Source: Phycisphaerales bacterium
Lineage (GTDB): Bacteria; Planctomycetota; Phycisphaerae; Phycisphaerales; SM1A02
NCBI GenBank assembly: GCA_022446965.1
Contig: JAKVBV010000004.1
Span: forward strand, 1-64,000
Length of the DNA: 64,000 nucleotides
Reading direction: 5' to 3'
Part shown: one piece after another, positions 9,195-17,917 of the stretch
Layout: the number at the start of each line of letters is the position of its first letter
Numbering within the stretch: the first letter of the stretch is position 1
Made by a program: the position numbers and the translations under genes
Notes under the pieces: generated by a model
Databases searched by the model: none
Told to the model about the DNA's origin: nothing
The model's input: only the letters and a program-made list of their open reading frames with translations

Positions 9195-10367
9195 ATGGAG
9201 TACCTCGCTTGGACCATGTTCGGCCTGTGCAGCCTCGTCGCCTTCTGGTGGCTGGCGGTAATCGCACGGATCGGGCGGATGCACGCCACGGGGCTGTCGT
9301 TGCGTAGGGGTCTGGATCTCGAGGTGGACACCATACAGCAGGTGACCATCGTGATTCCGGCCCACAACGAAGAGCGGGTGCTGGCCAAGTGCATTGATGG
9401 TGTGTTGGCCCAAACATGGCCGGCGTTGAATGTTGTCGTGGCCTTGGATCGATGCACTGATGCGAGCGAGTCGATCGTGCGATCACGCGCTGAGCAGGAC
9501 GACCGGCTCAGCATCGTGCGGTTGGAGTCGTGTCCACCGGACTGGGCGGGCAAGTGCAACGCACTGCGGCATGGTGCCGAGCAAGCCGACGGGGAGTGGC
9601 TGTTGTTTCTCGACGCCGACACGAGTGCCCACCCCGATCTGGTGCGGGCGCTGGTGGCGACCGGTGAGGACCGTGACGTGGCCCTGTTGTCATTGCTGCC
9701 GGACCTCGACTGCTCGTCGTGGTTCGAGCGTGTCTCACAACCGGTGGCGGGCATGGCCCTGATGCAGATGTACCCACTCGATCGGGTGAATCGAGATCAC
9801 CGCAACCGCCCATTCGCCAATGGGCAGTGCATGCTGTTCCGTCGTGAGTGGTATCGCAAGGTGGGCGGTCATGTGGCTGTACACGATGCACTACTGGAAG
9901 ACCTGGCCTTTGGCCGCGTGATCGACGCCGCAGGCGGTCGAGTGCGTACGCTCAAGGCCCAGGGCCTGTTGACGGTGTCGATGTACGGCGACTGGCAGGC
10001 GTTCCGTCGAGGGTGGACACGGATTTTTCTTGAAGGTGCCCAGCGTCGTGTGCGCAAGCTGGGGCAGTACGCGGTGCGGCAGGAAGTGCTCGGTGCCGGG
10101 CCGCCGGTGGCCATGGCTGGTGCGATCTGGAGTGGGTTGGCGTTGGCCATGCCTGCAGTCTGGGTGGCCGGCGTCGTGGCCCTGGTGCTGCAGCTGGTGG
10201 CGCTGGCGTGTGTGTATCACATATCCCGTCAGCCGCTGTGGTGCACGGTGCTGTTTCCCTTTGGCTGTTTTGAAGTGGGCCGGGCGATGCGCCGTGCAAG
10301 ACGCCTTCTGTTGACCGGCGCACCTGTGAAGTGGGGCGGCCGTGAATATGTGCTGGAGCCACGATGA
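9195..10367 (+). CDS. Membrane-anchored family 2 glycosyltransferase
   Basis: The 390-residue protein starts MEYLAWTMFG with a membrane helix at residues 1-25. The GT-A domain follows: VTIVIPAHNEE (about 48-58), DRCTDAS, the DxD-type metal site LFLDADTSAH (about 138-147), and an acceptor-side LLEDLAFGRVI. Two or three helices at the C-terminus (about 310-365) anchor it. The layout matches HpnB-like and CrtQ-like transferases. The donor and acceptor are unknown. It resembles the transferase at 29304 in domain order. The surE gene follows with a 4-bp ATGA overlap. The start at 9195 is preferred over an in-frame codon at 9168 because it gives a proper membrane N-terminus. Confidence 0.82.
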   Translation: MEYLAWTMFGLCSLVAFWWLAVIARIGRMHATGLSLRRGLDLEVDTIQQVTIVIPAHNEERVLAKCIDGVLAQTWPALNVVVALDRCTDASESIVRSRAEQDDRLSIVRLESCPPDWAGKCNALRHGAEQADGEWLLFLDADTSAHPDLVRALVATGEDRDVALLSLLPDLDCSSWFERVSQPVAGMALMQMYPLDRVNRDHRNRPFANGQCMLFRREWYRKVGGHVAVHDALLEDLAFGRVIDAAGGRVRTLKAQGLLTVSMYGDWQAFRRGWTRIFLEGAQRRVRKLGQYAVRQEVLGAGPPVAMAGAIWSGLALAMPAVWVAGVVALVLQLVALACVYHISRQPLWCTVLFPFGCFEVGRAMRRARRLLLTGAPVKWGGREYVLEPR

Positions 10368-11158
10368 AGATTCTGCTGACCAATGATGACGGCATCCACG
10401 CACCTGGCCTCGCAGCAATGCACGATGCCATCGCCGATCTGGGTGAGGTATTCACGGTGGCGCCACTCACCGTGCAGAGTGCCACGGGGCATGGCATCAC
10501 GTTCACTGAACCGTTGATGGTGGAAGAGGTCGAGTTTCGTCCGGGTGTTCCAGGGATGGCGGTTGATGGGCGGCCCGCAGACTGCGTGAAACTCGCACTG
10601 CAGACGCTCTGGCCGGGGAAGTTTGGTGATGGCAGCAGGCCGGATCTCACCATCAGCGGGCTGAACTCAGGTGCCAATGTAGGCATCAACATTCTCTACT
10701 CGGGCACGGTGGCCGCAGCAGTGGAGTCGGCGTTTCTTGGCGTGCCGTCGATCGCCACCAGTCTGCACATGGATTTCTCGCCAGAGGGGAAGAACGACAT
10801 GGTGCGGGCGGCGCAGATCGCTCGCGTCGTGATCGACCGCCTGTTGGCAGCTCGCACGATGAGTGCACGTGAAGTGGTGAATGTGAACGTGCCGAGAACG
10901 CCCTCGGCCGATGTCCCAATGCCGCCAGTGCGGGTGGTGGAGATGTGCCCCACACCGCTGGACGAAGGCCATGAGCTCCGGAAGGCACCGGATGGTCGCT
11001 CGTACTACTGGATTGTGGGCGATGGCCTGCCATTCAAGACGGCACCTGGCGACGGTGACATCGGCACATTGCGCGACAAGTGCGTCACGGTGACTCCGCT
11101 CGATTGGATCATGACCGATCGTGATCGGCTGAGTGTCTGGCGCGACGCGCTGCCTTGA
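10364..11158 (+). CDS. surE: 5'/3'-nucleotidase SurE
   Basis: SurE removes phosphate from nucleoside 5'- and 3'-monophosphates using a divalent metal. The 264-residue product has the metal-site start ILLTNDDGIHAPGL (Asp8, Asp9), the VAPLTVQSATGHGIT loop, GRPADCVKLAL, and ISGLNSGANVGINILYSGTVAAA with the Asn and Ser typical of the active site. The length is normal for the family. It overlaps the glycosyltransferase by ATGA and ends head-to-head with the TonB-like gene with no gap between stop codons. Confidence 0.95.
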   Translation: MKILLTNDDGIHAPGLAAMHDAIADLGEVFTVAPLTVQSATGHGITFTEPLMVEEVEFRPGVPGMAVDGRPADCVKLALQTLWPGKFGDGSRPDLTISGLNSGANVGINILYSGTVAAAVESAFLGVPSIATSLHMDFSPEGKNDMVRAAQIARVVIDRLLAARTMSAREVVNVNVPRTPSADVPMPPVRVVEMCPTPLDEGHELRKAPDGRSYYWIVGDGLPFKTAPGDGDIGTLRDKCVTVTPLDWIMTDRDRLSVWRDALP

Positions 11159-12208
11159 TCACCGCACGTCGATCTGCACTTGTATGTTGATGATCACTGG
11201 AGTGGCCGGAGTGATGGCGTCGATGGCATCACCTTCGGCCTGCCATGAGTGCAATGATCGCTTCACGATCTTCTCCATGGTGCCCATGGTGTCGACCACA
11301 TCCGACCAGACCACGTCACCGCGGTCTGGACCGCTGGTGGGAATGCTGCCAATGAACGTGCGGGCGGGCTTGAGACGGCCGTTGTCCCCGCGGCTCGAGT
11401 CGTCGAACACCAACCGCACGTACACGTGGTAGCGACCACGCCGCGTGACACTCTGCAGTGCCGTCCAATCAGGCGCCACTGGAAGCAGCTTCACGCCCTC
11501 ATGCGCGAGCGGCTTGCCGAGGTTCATCTCACGGGGCGTGACCTTGAGGACCGATGCGGCGTCTGCATCACGATCCGTACCGTGCAATCGCAGGGGGGCA
11601 TCGATGCGCCCTTTGGGGCCTGGAGGCAGCGTTGGATCCGGTTCAGAGGTCGTGGGAACAGGTGGCGATGGTGGCTCAGGCTCAGGTTCAGGTTCTGGCG
11701 TCGGTTCAGGTGTCTGCGTTGGTGTGGAGTCCGGCGCAGGGTCTGGTGTGGGTGCGGAGTCTGGTGTCGGCTCCGGTGTCAGCGTCTCGGTGACGGCCGT
11801 GGTGGCGTCGCCGCCGGAGGGCAGTTCGACAGCCGGGGCAGGATCAGGTATTGGGGGCACGATTGGGGCCGCTGGTGTGTTCGGCGGTGGTGCGTTGATG
11901 CCCGCGGCATGGTCCCCTTGCGTTGTCTGCAACATCGCCTGCTCGAATTGGGCGCGGTCAGCAAGGTGCTCCATGAACTCGTCGTGGCCAATCCACGTGA
12001 GTGTGGCGGCGGTCGAATCATCGATACCCAACTCAATAGGTGGGGGTGTGTCAGATTGCAACTGTGAATCGTGCGCAGCATCCACATCGCGGGCGAGGCT
12101 GGGCGTTGTCGTCAACAACACGGCCATGCCGGGCAACAGCAGAAGTGCGTTGAGCAGTACCGAACCACACATCGACGCGACCAGCCTGTTTCGATCAGAT
12201 GTACTCAC
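11159..12208 (-). CDS. Proline-rich, TonB-like periplasm-spanning protein
   Basis: The 349-residue protein has one N-terminal transmembrane helix (about residues 10-34), then a long Pro/Glu/Thr/Asp-rich stretch (about 100-210, with PEPEPEPEPP-type repeats), then a compact C-terminal region with strands (RYHVYVRLVFDDS, VIINIQVQIDVR). That is the layout of TonB/TolA energy-coupling proteins. The C-terminal domain has no clear TonB_C signature, so the name is by layout and context only. Its gene overlaps exbD by ATGA, which strongly suggests that the two proteins work together. No outer-membrane receptor or ExbB lies nearby. Confidence 0.55.
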   Translation of the reverse strand: MSTSDRNRLVASMCGSVLLNALLLLPGMAVLLTTTPSLARDVDAAHDSQLQSDTPPPIELGIDDSTAATLTWIGHDEFMEHLADRAQFEQAMLQTTQGDHAAGINAPPPNTPAAPIVPPIPDPAPAVELPSGGDATTAVTETLTPEPTPDSAPTPDPAPDSTPTQTPEPTPEPEPEPEPPSPPVPTTSEPDPTLPPGPKGRIDAPLRLHGTDRDADAASVLKVTPREMNLGKPLAHEGVKLLPVAPDWTALQSVTRRGRYHVYVRLVFDDSSRGDNGRLKPARTFIGSIPTSGPDRGDVVWSDVVDTMGTMEKIVKRSLHSWQAEGDAIDAITPATPVIINIQVQIDVR

Positions 12209-12630
12209 GGCGCGGTGTCTTCCGGGCGACCGACAAGTCTGATGTCGATGTCTGCGCGGCGCAATCGGTCCCAGACTGCGGTGAGCATGGGACCACGGTC
12301 CACCGTGCCTTGTCCGTCTTCCAGCACGAGATAGATGGTGGTGTCAGGCGCGTCGTCAAGCAGGCCTTGCAAATGGTGCTGCAGATCAGCCAGCGAGACT
12401 TCTGTCTTGCCCACATGGATGGTGCCGTTGGTTCGCAGCACCACGGCCGCCGCCGGGGCAGGTTCGGCCGGCTCGCCTGAGGCGTAGTGCTCGAGCGGCA
12501 CAGGCACCATGTCCACCCGAACCATCAGCACCATGGCATAGAGGAAGAACGTGAGGATCAGAAAGATGACATCGATCAACGGCATCATTTCGATGCGAAC
12601 ATCGAAATCGTCCCGTCTGACCTTCATCAT
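12205..12630 (-). CDS. ExbD/TolR-family protein
   Basis: ExbD and TolR couple the proton gradient to a periplasm-spanning partner. The 141-residue product has a single helix at about 16-40 in which the family Asp is present (MMPLIDVIFLILTFFL, Asp20), and a periplasmic domain of about 95 residues ending in the RRADIDIRLVG strand. The start MMKVRRDDF is supported by AGGAGGG 7-9 nt upstream. The obligate partner ExbB/TolQ/MotA is not found in this window, so it must be encoded elsewhere. Confidence 0.85.
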   Translation of the reverse strand: MMKVRRDDFDVRIEMMPLIDVIFLILTFFLYAMVLMVRVDMVPVPLEHYASGEPAEPAPAAAVVLRTNGTIHVGKTEVSLADLQHHLQGLLDDAPDTTIYLVLEDGQGTVDRGPMLTAVWDRLRRADIDIRLVGRPEDTAP

Positions 12631-12673
12631 GGTCGACCCTCCTGTTGTGGGTGTGTTTGGATACGTGAGTGGA

Positions 12674-12856
12674 TCAGAGATCCAGTTGCAGTGCGGCTAG
12701 CGCCGGGGTGGTGTCTTCCGTGAACTCAAACACTCGGTCAAGACCCGTGGCGATCATGGCACCCCATACGCCATCGCGACGAAGTAGGCTTTCGCGGTTG
12801 GTCAGCGATTTTCTACTGAGCGCAGCGACGGTGTCGGTCCATTTGCTCAGCGACGC
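12674..12856 (-). pseudogene. Decayed, internally deleted copy of the STAS gene at 13438
   Basis: The minus strand reads 60 codons to a TGA. The last 21 residues are almost the same as the end of the STAS protein at 13438-13791 (ATGLDRVFEFTEDTT shared exactly, then PALAALQLDL versus TALATLQLDL). The first ten positions also align (ASLSKWTDTV versus MPLNQWSDTI), but the ATG has become GCG. SLTNRESLLRRDG matches SLANRIDLIRREG. About 57 codons are missing in frame, including the central STAS strand and helix. It overlaps the end of the lipoprotein gene by 10 bp. No start codon fits, so it is called a pseudogene. Confidence 0.75.
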
Positions 12857-13230
12857 TCCAAGACCATCTCCGCACCGCCCATGCTCATCACCATGCGGTT
12901 GCCGTCAAGAGAATTGATGGTGTAGCTCAAGGTCATGTCGAAGTCATCCGGGTCGTTCGGATCGGCCAAGGTGACTGTCGTCAGCTCGTCGCCCGTGAGC
13001 GTCCAAGTGCCATTCGATTGAGTGCCCATCGAGGCCTGAACCAGTTCGCCGCCGGGATTGAACTCCATCCAGTTACGATCGGAGACAGAGGCAGCGCCCA
13101 TGGATTCCGTGATAACCCACTTCCCCTGGAGGTTGGTATCTGTGATTCCTCCGCTGTCATCTCCACCACTACAGCCCATGAGCATCGCGGAGAGAAACAG
13201 GATCAAGCCGATGTGGTGAATGTTGCGCAA
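12847..13230 (-). CDS. Small predicted lipoprotein, lipocalin-like
   Basis: The 127-residue product starts at a TTG with AAGGAG 7 nt upstream, which is why this start is chosen over a longer frame. The signal peptide (RNIHHIGLILFLSAML) ends at a lipobox LMGC. The mature part (LQGKWVITE, GGELVQASMG, GTWTLTGDELTTV, DFDMTLSYTINSLDGNRMVM) has the pattern of short lipocalin-like domains that begin with 'GxW'. The function is unknown. It lies between the intact STAS gene and its decayed copy. Confidence 0.7.
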   Translation of the reverse strand: MRNIHHIGLILFLSAMLMGCSGGDDSGGITDTNLQGKWVITESMGAASVSDRNWMEFNPGGELVQASMGTQSNGTWTLTGDELTTVTLADPNDPDDFDMTLSYTINSLDGNRMVMSMGGAEMVLERR

Positions 13231-13437
13231 TGCAATGCTCCTTGTTGAACAGGCGAAGAGGTCTTGGACAAGCGCGAGACCGAATACGAACAGCATTTGC
13301 ATCCTAATGACGAATTCTTCAACCCCGCAAGTTCCCTCATCACGCTGCACACGTGGAGCCATAACAATCGCCTGTTGCTGCGAATTCGGGCTCAACAACG
13401 ACCGGTTCAACCGCACCAGAGCCGAACCCCGATCGGA

Positions 13438-13791
13438 TCAGAGATCCAGCTGCAACGTGGCGAGTGCCGTGGTGGTGTCTTCCGTGAACTCGAAGACTCG
13501 ATCAAGGCCCGTGGCGATCATCGCGGTCCACACGCCATCGCTGACGCGACACAGCATGAGTCGACGGCCAGCGTTGAGCAGAGTCTTGCGGGTTCGCAGG
13601 AGGGCACCCAGGTTTGAGGAGTTGACCGACTGCACTTGTGACAGGTCAACGATCACATTTGGCACGCCTTCGTCACCTTCGCGACGAATCAGGTCGATCC
13701 GGTTGGCCAGTGATTCCATGTCTTCGGAAAACAACGGCTCATTGCTGAGTTCAGCAATCGTGATCGTGTCGGACCATTGATTCAGTGGCAT
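13438..13791 (-). CDS. STAS-domain protein, anti-sigma factor antagonist type
   Basis: STAS proteins of this size act as SpoIIAA-like switches that bind an anti-sigma factor when unphosphorylated. The 117-residue protein shows VPNVIVDLSQVQSVNSSNLGALLRTRKTLLNAGRRLMLC, the central STAS strand-loop-helix, with Ser58/Ser59 at the usual phosphorylation position. The usual Asp-Ser-Ser-Gly is here Asn-Ser-Ser-Asn. No serine kinase is adjacent. The gene starts 7 bp... upstream of it gyrA ends at 13798 on the same strand, so it may be cotranscribed with gyrA. A decayed copy lies about 0.6 kb further on. Confidence 0.85.
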   Translation of the reverse strand: MPLNQWSDTITIAELSNEPLFSEDMESLANRIDLIRREGDEGVPNVIVDLSQVQSVNSSNLGALLRTRKTLLNAGRRLMLCRVSDGVWTAMIATGLDRVFEFTEDTTTALATLQLDL

Positions 13792-13797
13792 GGATGA

Positions 13798-16392
13798 TCA
13801 GCCTTCCTCGGGATCTGCGGCATCGGAATGCTCCGTGATGGCGGCGGCGACGAGCCGATCACCTTCTCGAAGTTTCACCAGCCGCACGCCCATGGTATTG
13901 CGGCCGATGCGGCTCACCGAATCCAGCGGGATGCGAACCACCATGCCCGATTCGCTCGCAAGCACCAGGCCGTAGCCATCATCAGCGCGGCGGATGGTCA
14001 CCACGCGGCCGTTGCGGCCGTCGGTGCGAATGTCACGGCGTCCCTTGCCGCCGCGTGACTGCGGTCGGGTGGAGCCGTCTTCACTACGGACGAGATACTC
14101 GCCCATGTCGGTGCGCTTGCCGTAGCCATTCTCGGTGACGGTCAGGAGATCGAGGCCCTCTTCGGCTCGCACGAAGCCGACCACTTCGTCGTCGCCGGCG
14201 AGGTCGATGCCCTTCACGCCCGCGGCGGAGCGGCCCATGACACGGGCGTCGTTCTCGTTGAAGCGGATCGACATGCCGTTGGCCGTGGCCAGGAGCACGT
14301 CGTGATCACCGGAGGTCTTGATGACGCCGACGAGCCCGTCACCGTCGTTCAGGTTGATCGCATTGATGCCCGCGACATTCACGTTGCGGTAGTCCTTCAA
14401 TGCGGTGCGCTTCACCTTGCCGCGGCGAGTGGCGAAGAAGAGGAAGTCCTCGCCTCGTTCGAAGTCTGGGATGGCCAGGAAGGCCATGGTCGACTCGTCG
14501 TCTTTTAACCGCAGCACGTTGATGATGGCGCGGCCCTTGCCGGTGCGGCCACCTTCGGGCAGTTGCCAGACTTTGATGCGGAACACGCGACCTTGGTCTG
14601 TGAAGCACAGCAGGTCGTCGTGTGACGAGCATGAGATCACATGCTCGGTGAAGTCGTCTTCGCTCTTGGCGGCGCCACGCACACCCACGCCACCGCGGCC
14701 TTGCGTGCGGTAGGTGTTCAAGGGCAGCCGCTTCACGTAGCCCTCGTGCGACACGGTGACGACCACACGGTGCTCGGCGATCAGATCGCCCATGTCGTCG
14801 CCGCCTTCTTCGTCTTCAACAATGGCGGTCTGTCGTTCGCTGCCGAACTTCTCTTTGAGTGTGAGGCAGTCTTCGCGGATCAGCGAAAGCACGCGCTCGG
14901 GGTCGGCCAGGATCGACTCGTACTCAGCGATTTGCTCCACGTAGCCGCGGTATTCCTCGACGAGTTTCTCAATCTCGAGGCCTACCAACTGGATCAACCG
15001 GAGGGCGCCGATGGCCTCGGCCTGCACACGGGTAAGGGCCACGCCCTCTCCGCTGGCGGCTTCCATCAGTCGAGTGGGGATCGTGGCCGCGTGGGGGTGA
15101 TCGCCGGCGATCTGGAATCGGCGTTCCATCAACTTGCCGATGGCTTCATCGCGTGTGCGTGAGCCGCGGATCAGTGCGATCACATCATCGATGTCGCACA
15201 CCGCGAGGATGAGACCTTCAAGACGGTGGGCCGACTTGCGGGCTTCACGCAGCAGGTGCTCTGTGCGGCGGCGGATGACGTCGATGCGGTGATCGACGAA
15301 GCGGTCGATCAATTGCCGCAGGCCCATCGTGCGCGGGCGGCCCTTGTCCAGAGCGATGTTGATGATTGACACCGTGCTCTGCAGCGGGGTGAACCGATAC
15401 AGCTGCCGTTCAACGACATCCGGATCGGCGCCTCGCTTGAGCTGCACCACGATCCGGGTGCGGTGCTTCTTGCCCGAGAAGTTCTTGACGTCGGAGATTC
15501 CCTCGAGGCGGCCGGCCTTGACGGCGTCGACGATCTTCTCGATCAGGTTGTTCTGCACCACCTGATAGGGGATCTCGGTGATCACGAGGCACTCGCGGCC
15601 ACTGATTGTTTCCTGCTCCACTTCGCCACGGACGATCACGCGACCACGGCCAGAGGCATAGGCACGGGCGATACCACTGCGACCGACGATCGTGCCGCCG
15701 GTGGGGAAGTCAGGGCCGGGGATGATCTGCAGCAGGGCGGCGAGATCGGTGCCTGGTTCGTCGATCACCTTCACGATGGCGTCGCACACTTCGTTTACGT
15801 TGTGCGGCGGCATCGAGCAGGCCATGCCCACGGCGATGCCGTTGGAGCCGTTGACCAGCAGGTTGGGCAGACGGGCCGGAAGCACGGTGGGCTCGGCGCG
15901 TGTTTCGTCGTAGTTGGGGCGGAAGTCGACGGTGTCGAACTTGATATCCGCGAGCATCTCGGTGGCTGCGGACGAGAAGCGAGCTTCGGTGTATCGCATG
16001 GCCGCCGGCGGGTCGCCGTCGATCGAACCGAAGTTGCCCTGTTTGTCCACCAGAGGCAGACGCATCTTCCAATCCTGACCGAGGTTCACCAGCGTGGGAT
16101 AGATCACGGATTCACCGTGCGGGTGGTAGTTACCCGAGGTGTCGCCGGCGATCTTGGCGCACTTGCGGTGTTTGCGGCCCGGCTGCAGGTTCAGATCGTG
16201 CATCGCCACGAGAATGCGGCGTTGTGACGGCTTCAACCCATCGCGGACATCGGGCAGGGCTCGGTCCGTGATGGTGGACATGGCATAGGTCAAGTAGCTC
16301 TCGTGGAGCTCTTGTTCGATCTCCTGCTCGACAACCATGCCGAGGTTGGAGGGAGTGTCGTCGTCGCCGATGTGTTGTGTTTCGTCACTCAT
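13798..16392 (-). CDS. gyrA: DNA gyrase subunit A
   Basis: GyrA cuts and rejoins DNA in the A2B2 gyrase that adds negative supercoils. The 864-residue protein has the N-terminal winged-helix part (ALPDVRDGLKPSQRRIL), the catalytic Tyr in AMRYTEARFSSAA (about residue 130), the coiled-coil region, and six C-terminal beta-pinwheel repeats. The GyrA box is present as QGRGGVGVRG near 560, which favours gyrase over topoisomerase IV. The gyrB gene is not in this window. An entire topoisomerase VI lies at 51-54 kb, so this genome carries two kinds of type II enzyme. Confidence 0.96.
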   Translation of the reverse strand: MSDETQHIGDDDTPSNLGMVVEQEIEQELHESYLTYAMSTITDRALPDVRDGLKPSQRRILVAMHDLNLQPGRKHRKCAKIAGDTSGNYHPHGESVIYPTLVNLGQDWKMRLPLVDKQGNFGSIDGDPPAAMRYTEARFSSAATEMLADIKFDTVDFRPNYDETRAEPTVLPARLPNLLVNGSNGIAVGMACSMPPHNVNEVCDAIVKVIDEPGTDLAALLQIIPGPDFPTGGTIVGRSGIARAYASGRGRVIVRGEVEQETISGRECLVITEIPYQVVQNNLIEKIVDAVKAGRLEGISDVKNFSGKKHRTRIVVQLKRGADPDVVERQLYRFTPLQSTVSIINIALDKGRPRTMGLRQLIDRFVDHRIDVIRRRTEHLLREARKSAHRLEGLILAVCDIDDVIALIRGSRTRDEAIGKLMERRFQIAGDHPHAATIPTRLMEAASGEGVALTRVQAEAIGALRLIQLVGLEIEKLVEEYRGYVEQIAEYESILADPERVLSLIREDCLTLKEKFGSERQTAIVEDEEGGDDMGDLIAEHRVVVTVSHEGYVKRLPLNTYRTQGRGGVGVRGAAKSEDDFTEHVISCSSHDDLLCFTDQGRVFRIKVWQLPEGGRTGKGRAIINVLRLKDDESTMAFLAIPDFERGEDFLFFATRRGKVKRTALKDYRNVNVAGINAINLNDGDGLVGVIKTSGDHDVLLATANGMSIRFNENDARVMGRSAAGVKGIDLAGDDEVVGFVRAEEGLDLLTVTENGYGKRTDMGEYLVRSEDGSTRPQSRGGKGRRDIRTDGRNGRVVTIRRADDGYGLVLASESGMVVRIPLDSVSRIGRNTMGVRLVKLREGDRLVAAAITEHSDAADPEEG

Positions 16393-16450
16393 GAATGCAC
16401 TGTGCGTGGGCCATGCGATGCACGGCGATGCACTGCGTCATTGTACCCGT

Positions 16451-17053
16451 TCAGGCCCCATCTGGACGCACATGGAGGAGTGCTTCACGGTTCCCGGAAC
16501 GACCTTTTCGGCTGCTCTTGGAGCCCCGAATCGGCGACCACGTTCGGCCAAGAATCGACAGCCCCAGATCCGCCATCGATGCCACCGTGGCGTCGACAAT
16601 CGTGGCCGCATCGTCGTCGCTCAGAACCCCGTTTTTGAGCATGGTTTTCTTCTCATCACCGCCCACTTCGTAGTGCGGCTTGACCAAGGTGATGATGGAG
16701 CCGCCCGGGGCGAGCCACTGCACCGCGGCCGGAAGTGCCTTGCGCTGCGGGGTCCACCCCAGATCGACCACGACCAGATCAACCCCGCCTTCCGGAGGGT
16801 CGGCATGCAGGGCATTGGTGCGTTCGTGGACATCCACTCGGTCGTCACTTCGAAGTGACCACGCCAGCGTGCCGTAGCCGGTGTCCACGGCGATCACACT
16901 TGCAGCGCCGCGGTGCAACAGCACATCCGTGAATCCACCCACATTGCAGCCCAGGTCGGCGCACCGCAGCCCGGTCACATCGACGGAGAATTCGGTGAGG
17001 GCGTGGTCGAGTTTGTCGCCTGCTCGTGAGACGAACCGCTTGGGCTCAGTCAT
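16451..17053 (-). CDS. TlyA-like rRNA methyltransferase lacking the S4 domain
   Basis: TlyA proteins methylate ribose in 16S and 23S rRNA. This 200-residue product begins MTEPKRFVSRAGDKL, which is the interdomain linker of TlyA, and continues with the FtsJ-type domain: CADLGCNVGGFTDVLLHRGA (SAM site, about 30-50), AVDTGYGTLAW, VDLVVVDLGWTPQ, and GGSIITLVKPHYEVG. The usual N-terminal S4 RNA-binding domain of about 60 residues is missing. The start at 17053 overlaps the lpxI stop by ATGA, so the short form is probably real. Substrate choice is therefore uncertain. Confidence 0.82.
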   Translation of the reverse strand: MTEPKRFVSRAGDKLDHALTEFSVDVTGLRCADLGCNVGGFTDVLLHRGAASVIAVDTGYGTLAWSLRSDDRVDVHERTNALHADPPEGGVDLVVVDLGWTPQRKALPAAVQWLAPGGSIITLVKPHYEVGGDEKKTMLKNGVLSDDDAATIVDATVASMADLGLSILGRTWSPIRGSKSSRKGRSGNREALLHVRPDGA

Positions 17054-17886
17054 ACTTCGAGGCCGATGACCGAAATGCCCTTGGCGTCGGCGGCGGCGAT
17101 CACGGCGTCGCGATCGAGCAGAATCACGCTGCCCGCGCCCACGGCCAGCACACCGGCGCCTGCGGCAGCGAGCTGTTCGATGGTCTCCACACCCACGGTG
17201 GGCACATCGGCGCGACGATCGTGATTGGCGGACGAGTTCTTGAGCAGTGTCCATCCCGACATGCGGCACAACTCACCAGCCCGCTTGATCATCGCGGCAG
17301 TGCCTTCGGCTGCTTCCACTGCGATCACATCACCGTCGCGGATCGCCATGGATTGTCCGATGCCCAGATTGGCCGACTGCTGCACGAGGGACCAGCCCAG
17401 TGCGATGTCCTGCTGTTGTCCAGCCGTGGCAGCGACGGCGCCCAACTGGCCCACCGACGCCATGTGTTCCGAAATGTGCGTGGTTGAGTCCATCAGCGTG
17501 ATGCCACCGTGTTCCATTTCATCCGCAACGGCTGCGAGCACCGCCGGAGACCGTCGGTCATGGCGAAGCCGACGATACCACAGGCGCAGCCCCGCCCAGT
17601 CGGGCACATCCCGAAAGGCACGAAAGCGATCGTGCATGCGGGTCTTGTCCACGCGGCCCACCATCACGGCCTGCTCGGCGCCGCATTTGCGAAGTCGTCT
17701 GCTCCATGAGCCAGGACGGTACAGCGACACTTCCGTGAACCAGTCACACAGGTCTCGAAGCGCAGGGTGGGCGTGCCCACGAAAGGCCACGCAGGCCACG
17801 CGGTGCCCCTGGGCTCGCATGCCTCTGGCCACAAGCACGGGCAGCTGGCCTTCGCCGGCAATCAGTCCTACGACGTCGCTCGTCAT
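17050..17886 (-). CDS. lpxI: UDP-2,3-diacylglucosamine pyrophosphatase LpxI
   Basis: LpxI hydrolyses UDP-2,3-diacylglucosamine to lipid X plus UMP in lipid A synthesis, at the inner face of the membrane. The 278-residue protein has the LpxI N-terminal domain (VGLIAGEGQLPVLVARGMRAQG) and the C-terminal DUF1009 domain (LMDSTTHISEHMAS, GQSMAIRDGDVIAVEAAEGTAAMI, PTVGVETIEQLAAAGAGVLAVGAGSVILLDRDAVI). It indicates an outer membrane with lipid A. It diverges from the LOG gene, and the two 5' ends are only about 30 bp apart. Confidence 0.92.
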   Translation of the reverse strand: MTSDVVGLIAGEGQLPVLVARGMRAQGHRVACVAFRGHAHPALRDLCDWFTEVSLYRPGSWSRRLRKCGAEQAVMVGRVDKTRMHDRFRAFRDVPDWAGLRLWYRRLRHDRRSPAVLAAVADEMEHGGITLMDSTTHISEHMASVGQLGAVAATAGQQQDIALGWSLVQQSANLGIGQSMAIRDGDVIAVEAAEGTAAMIKRAGELCRMSGWTLLKNSSANHDRRADVPTVGVETIEQLAAAGAGVLAVGAGSVILLDRDAVIAAADAKGISVIGLEV

Positions 17887-17917
17887 GCGCACAGTATGAC
17901 CGGGTAGGGTGCAGAAC

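Noticed and set aside
17054-17269. Upstream extension of the TlyA-like gene in the same frame
   Set aside because: It is Arg-rich, overlaps lpxI coding sequence and has no S4 features, so the start overlapping the lpxI stop is preferred.
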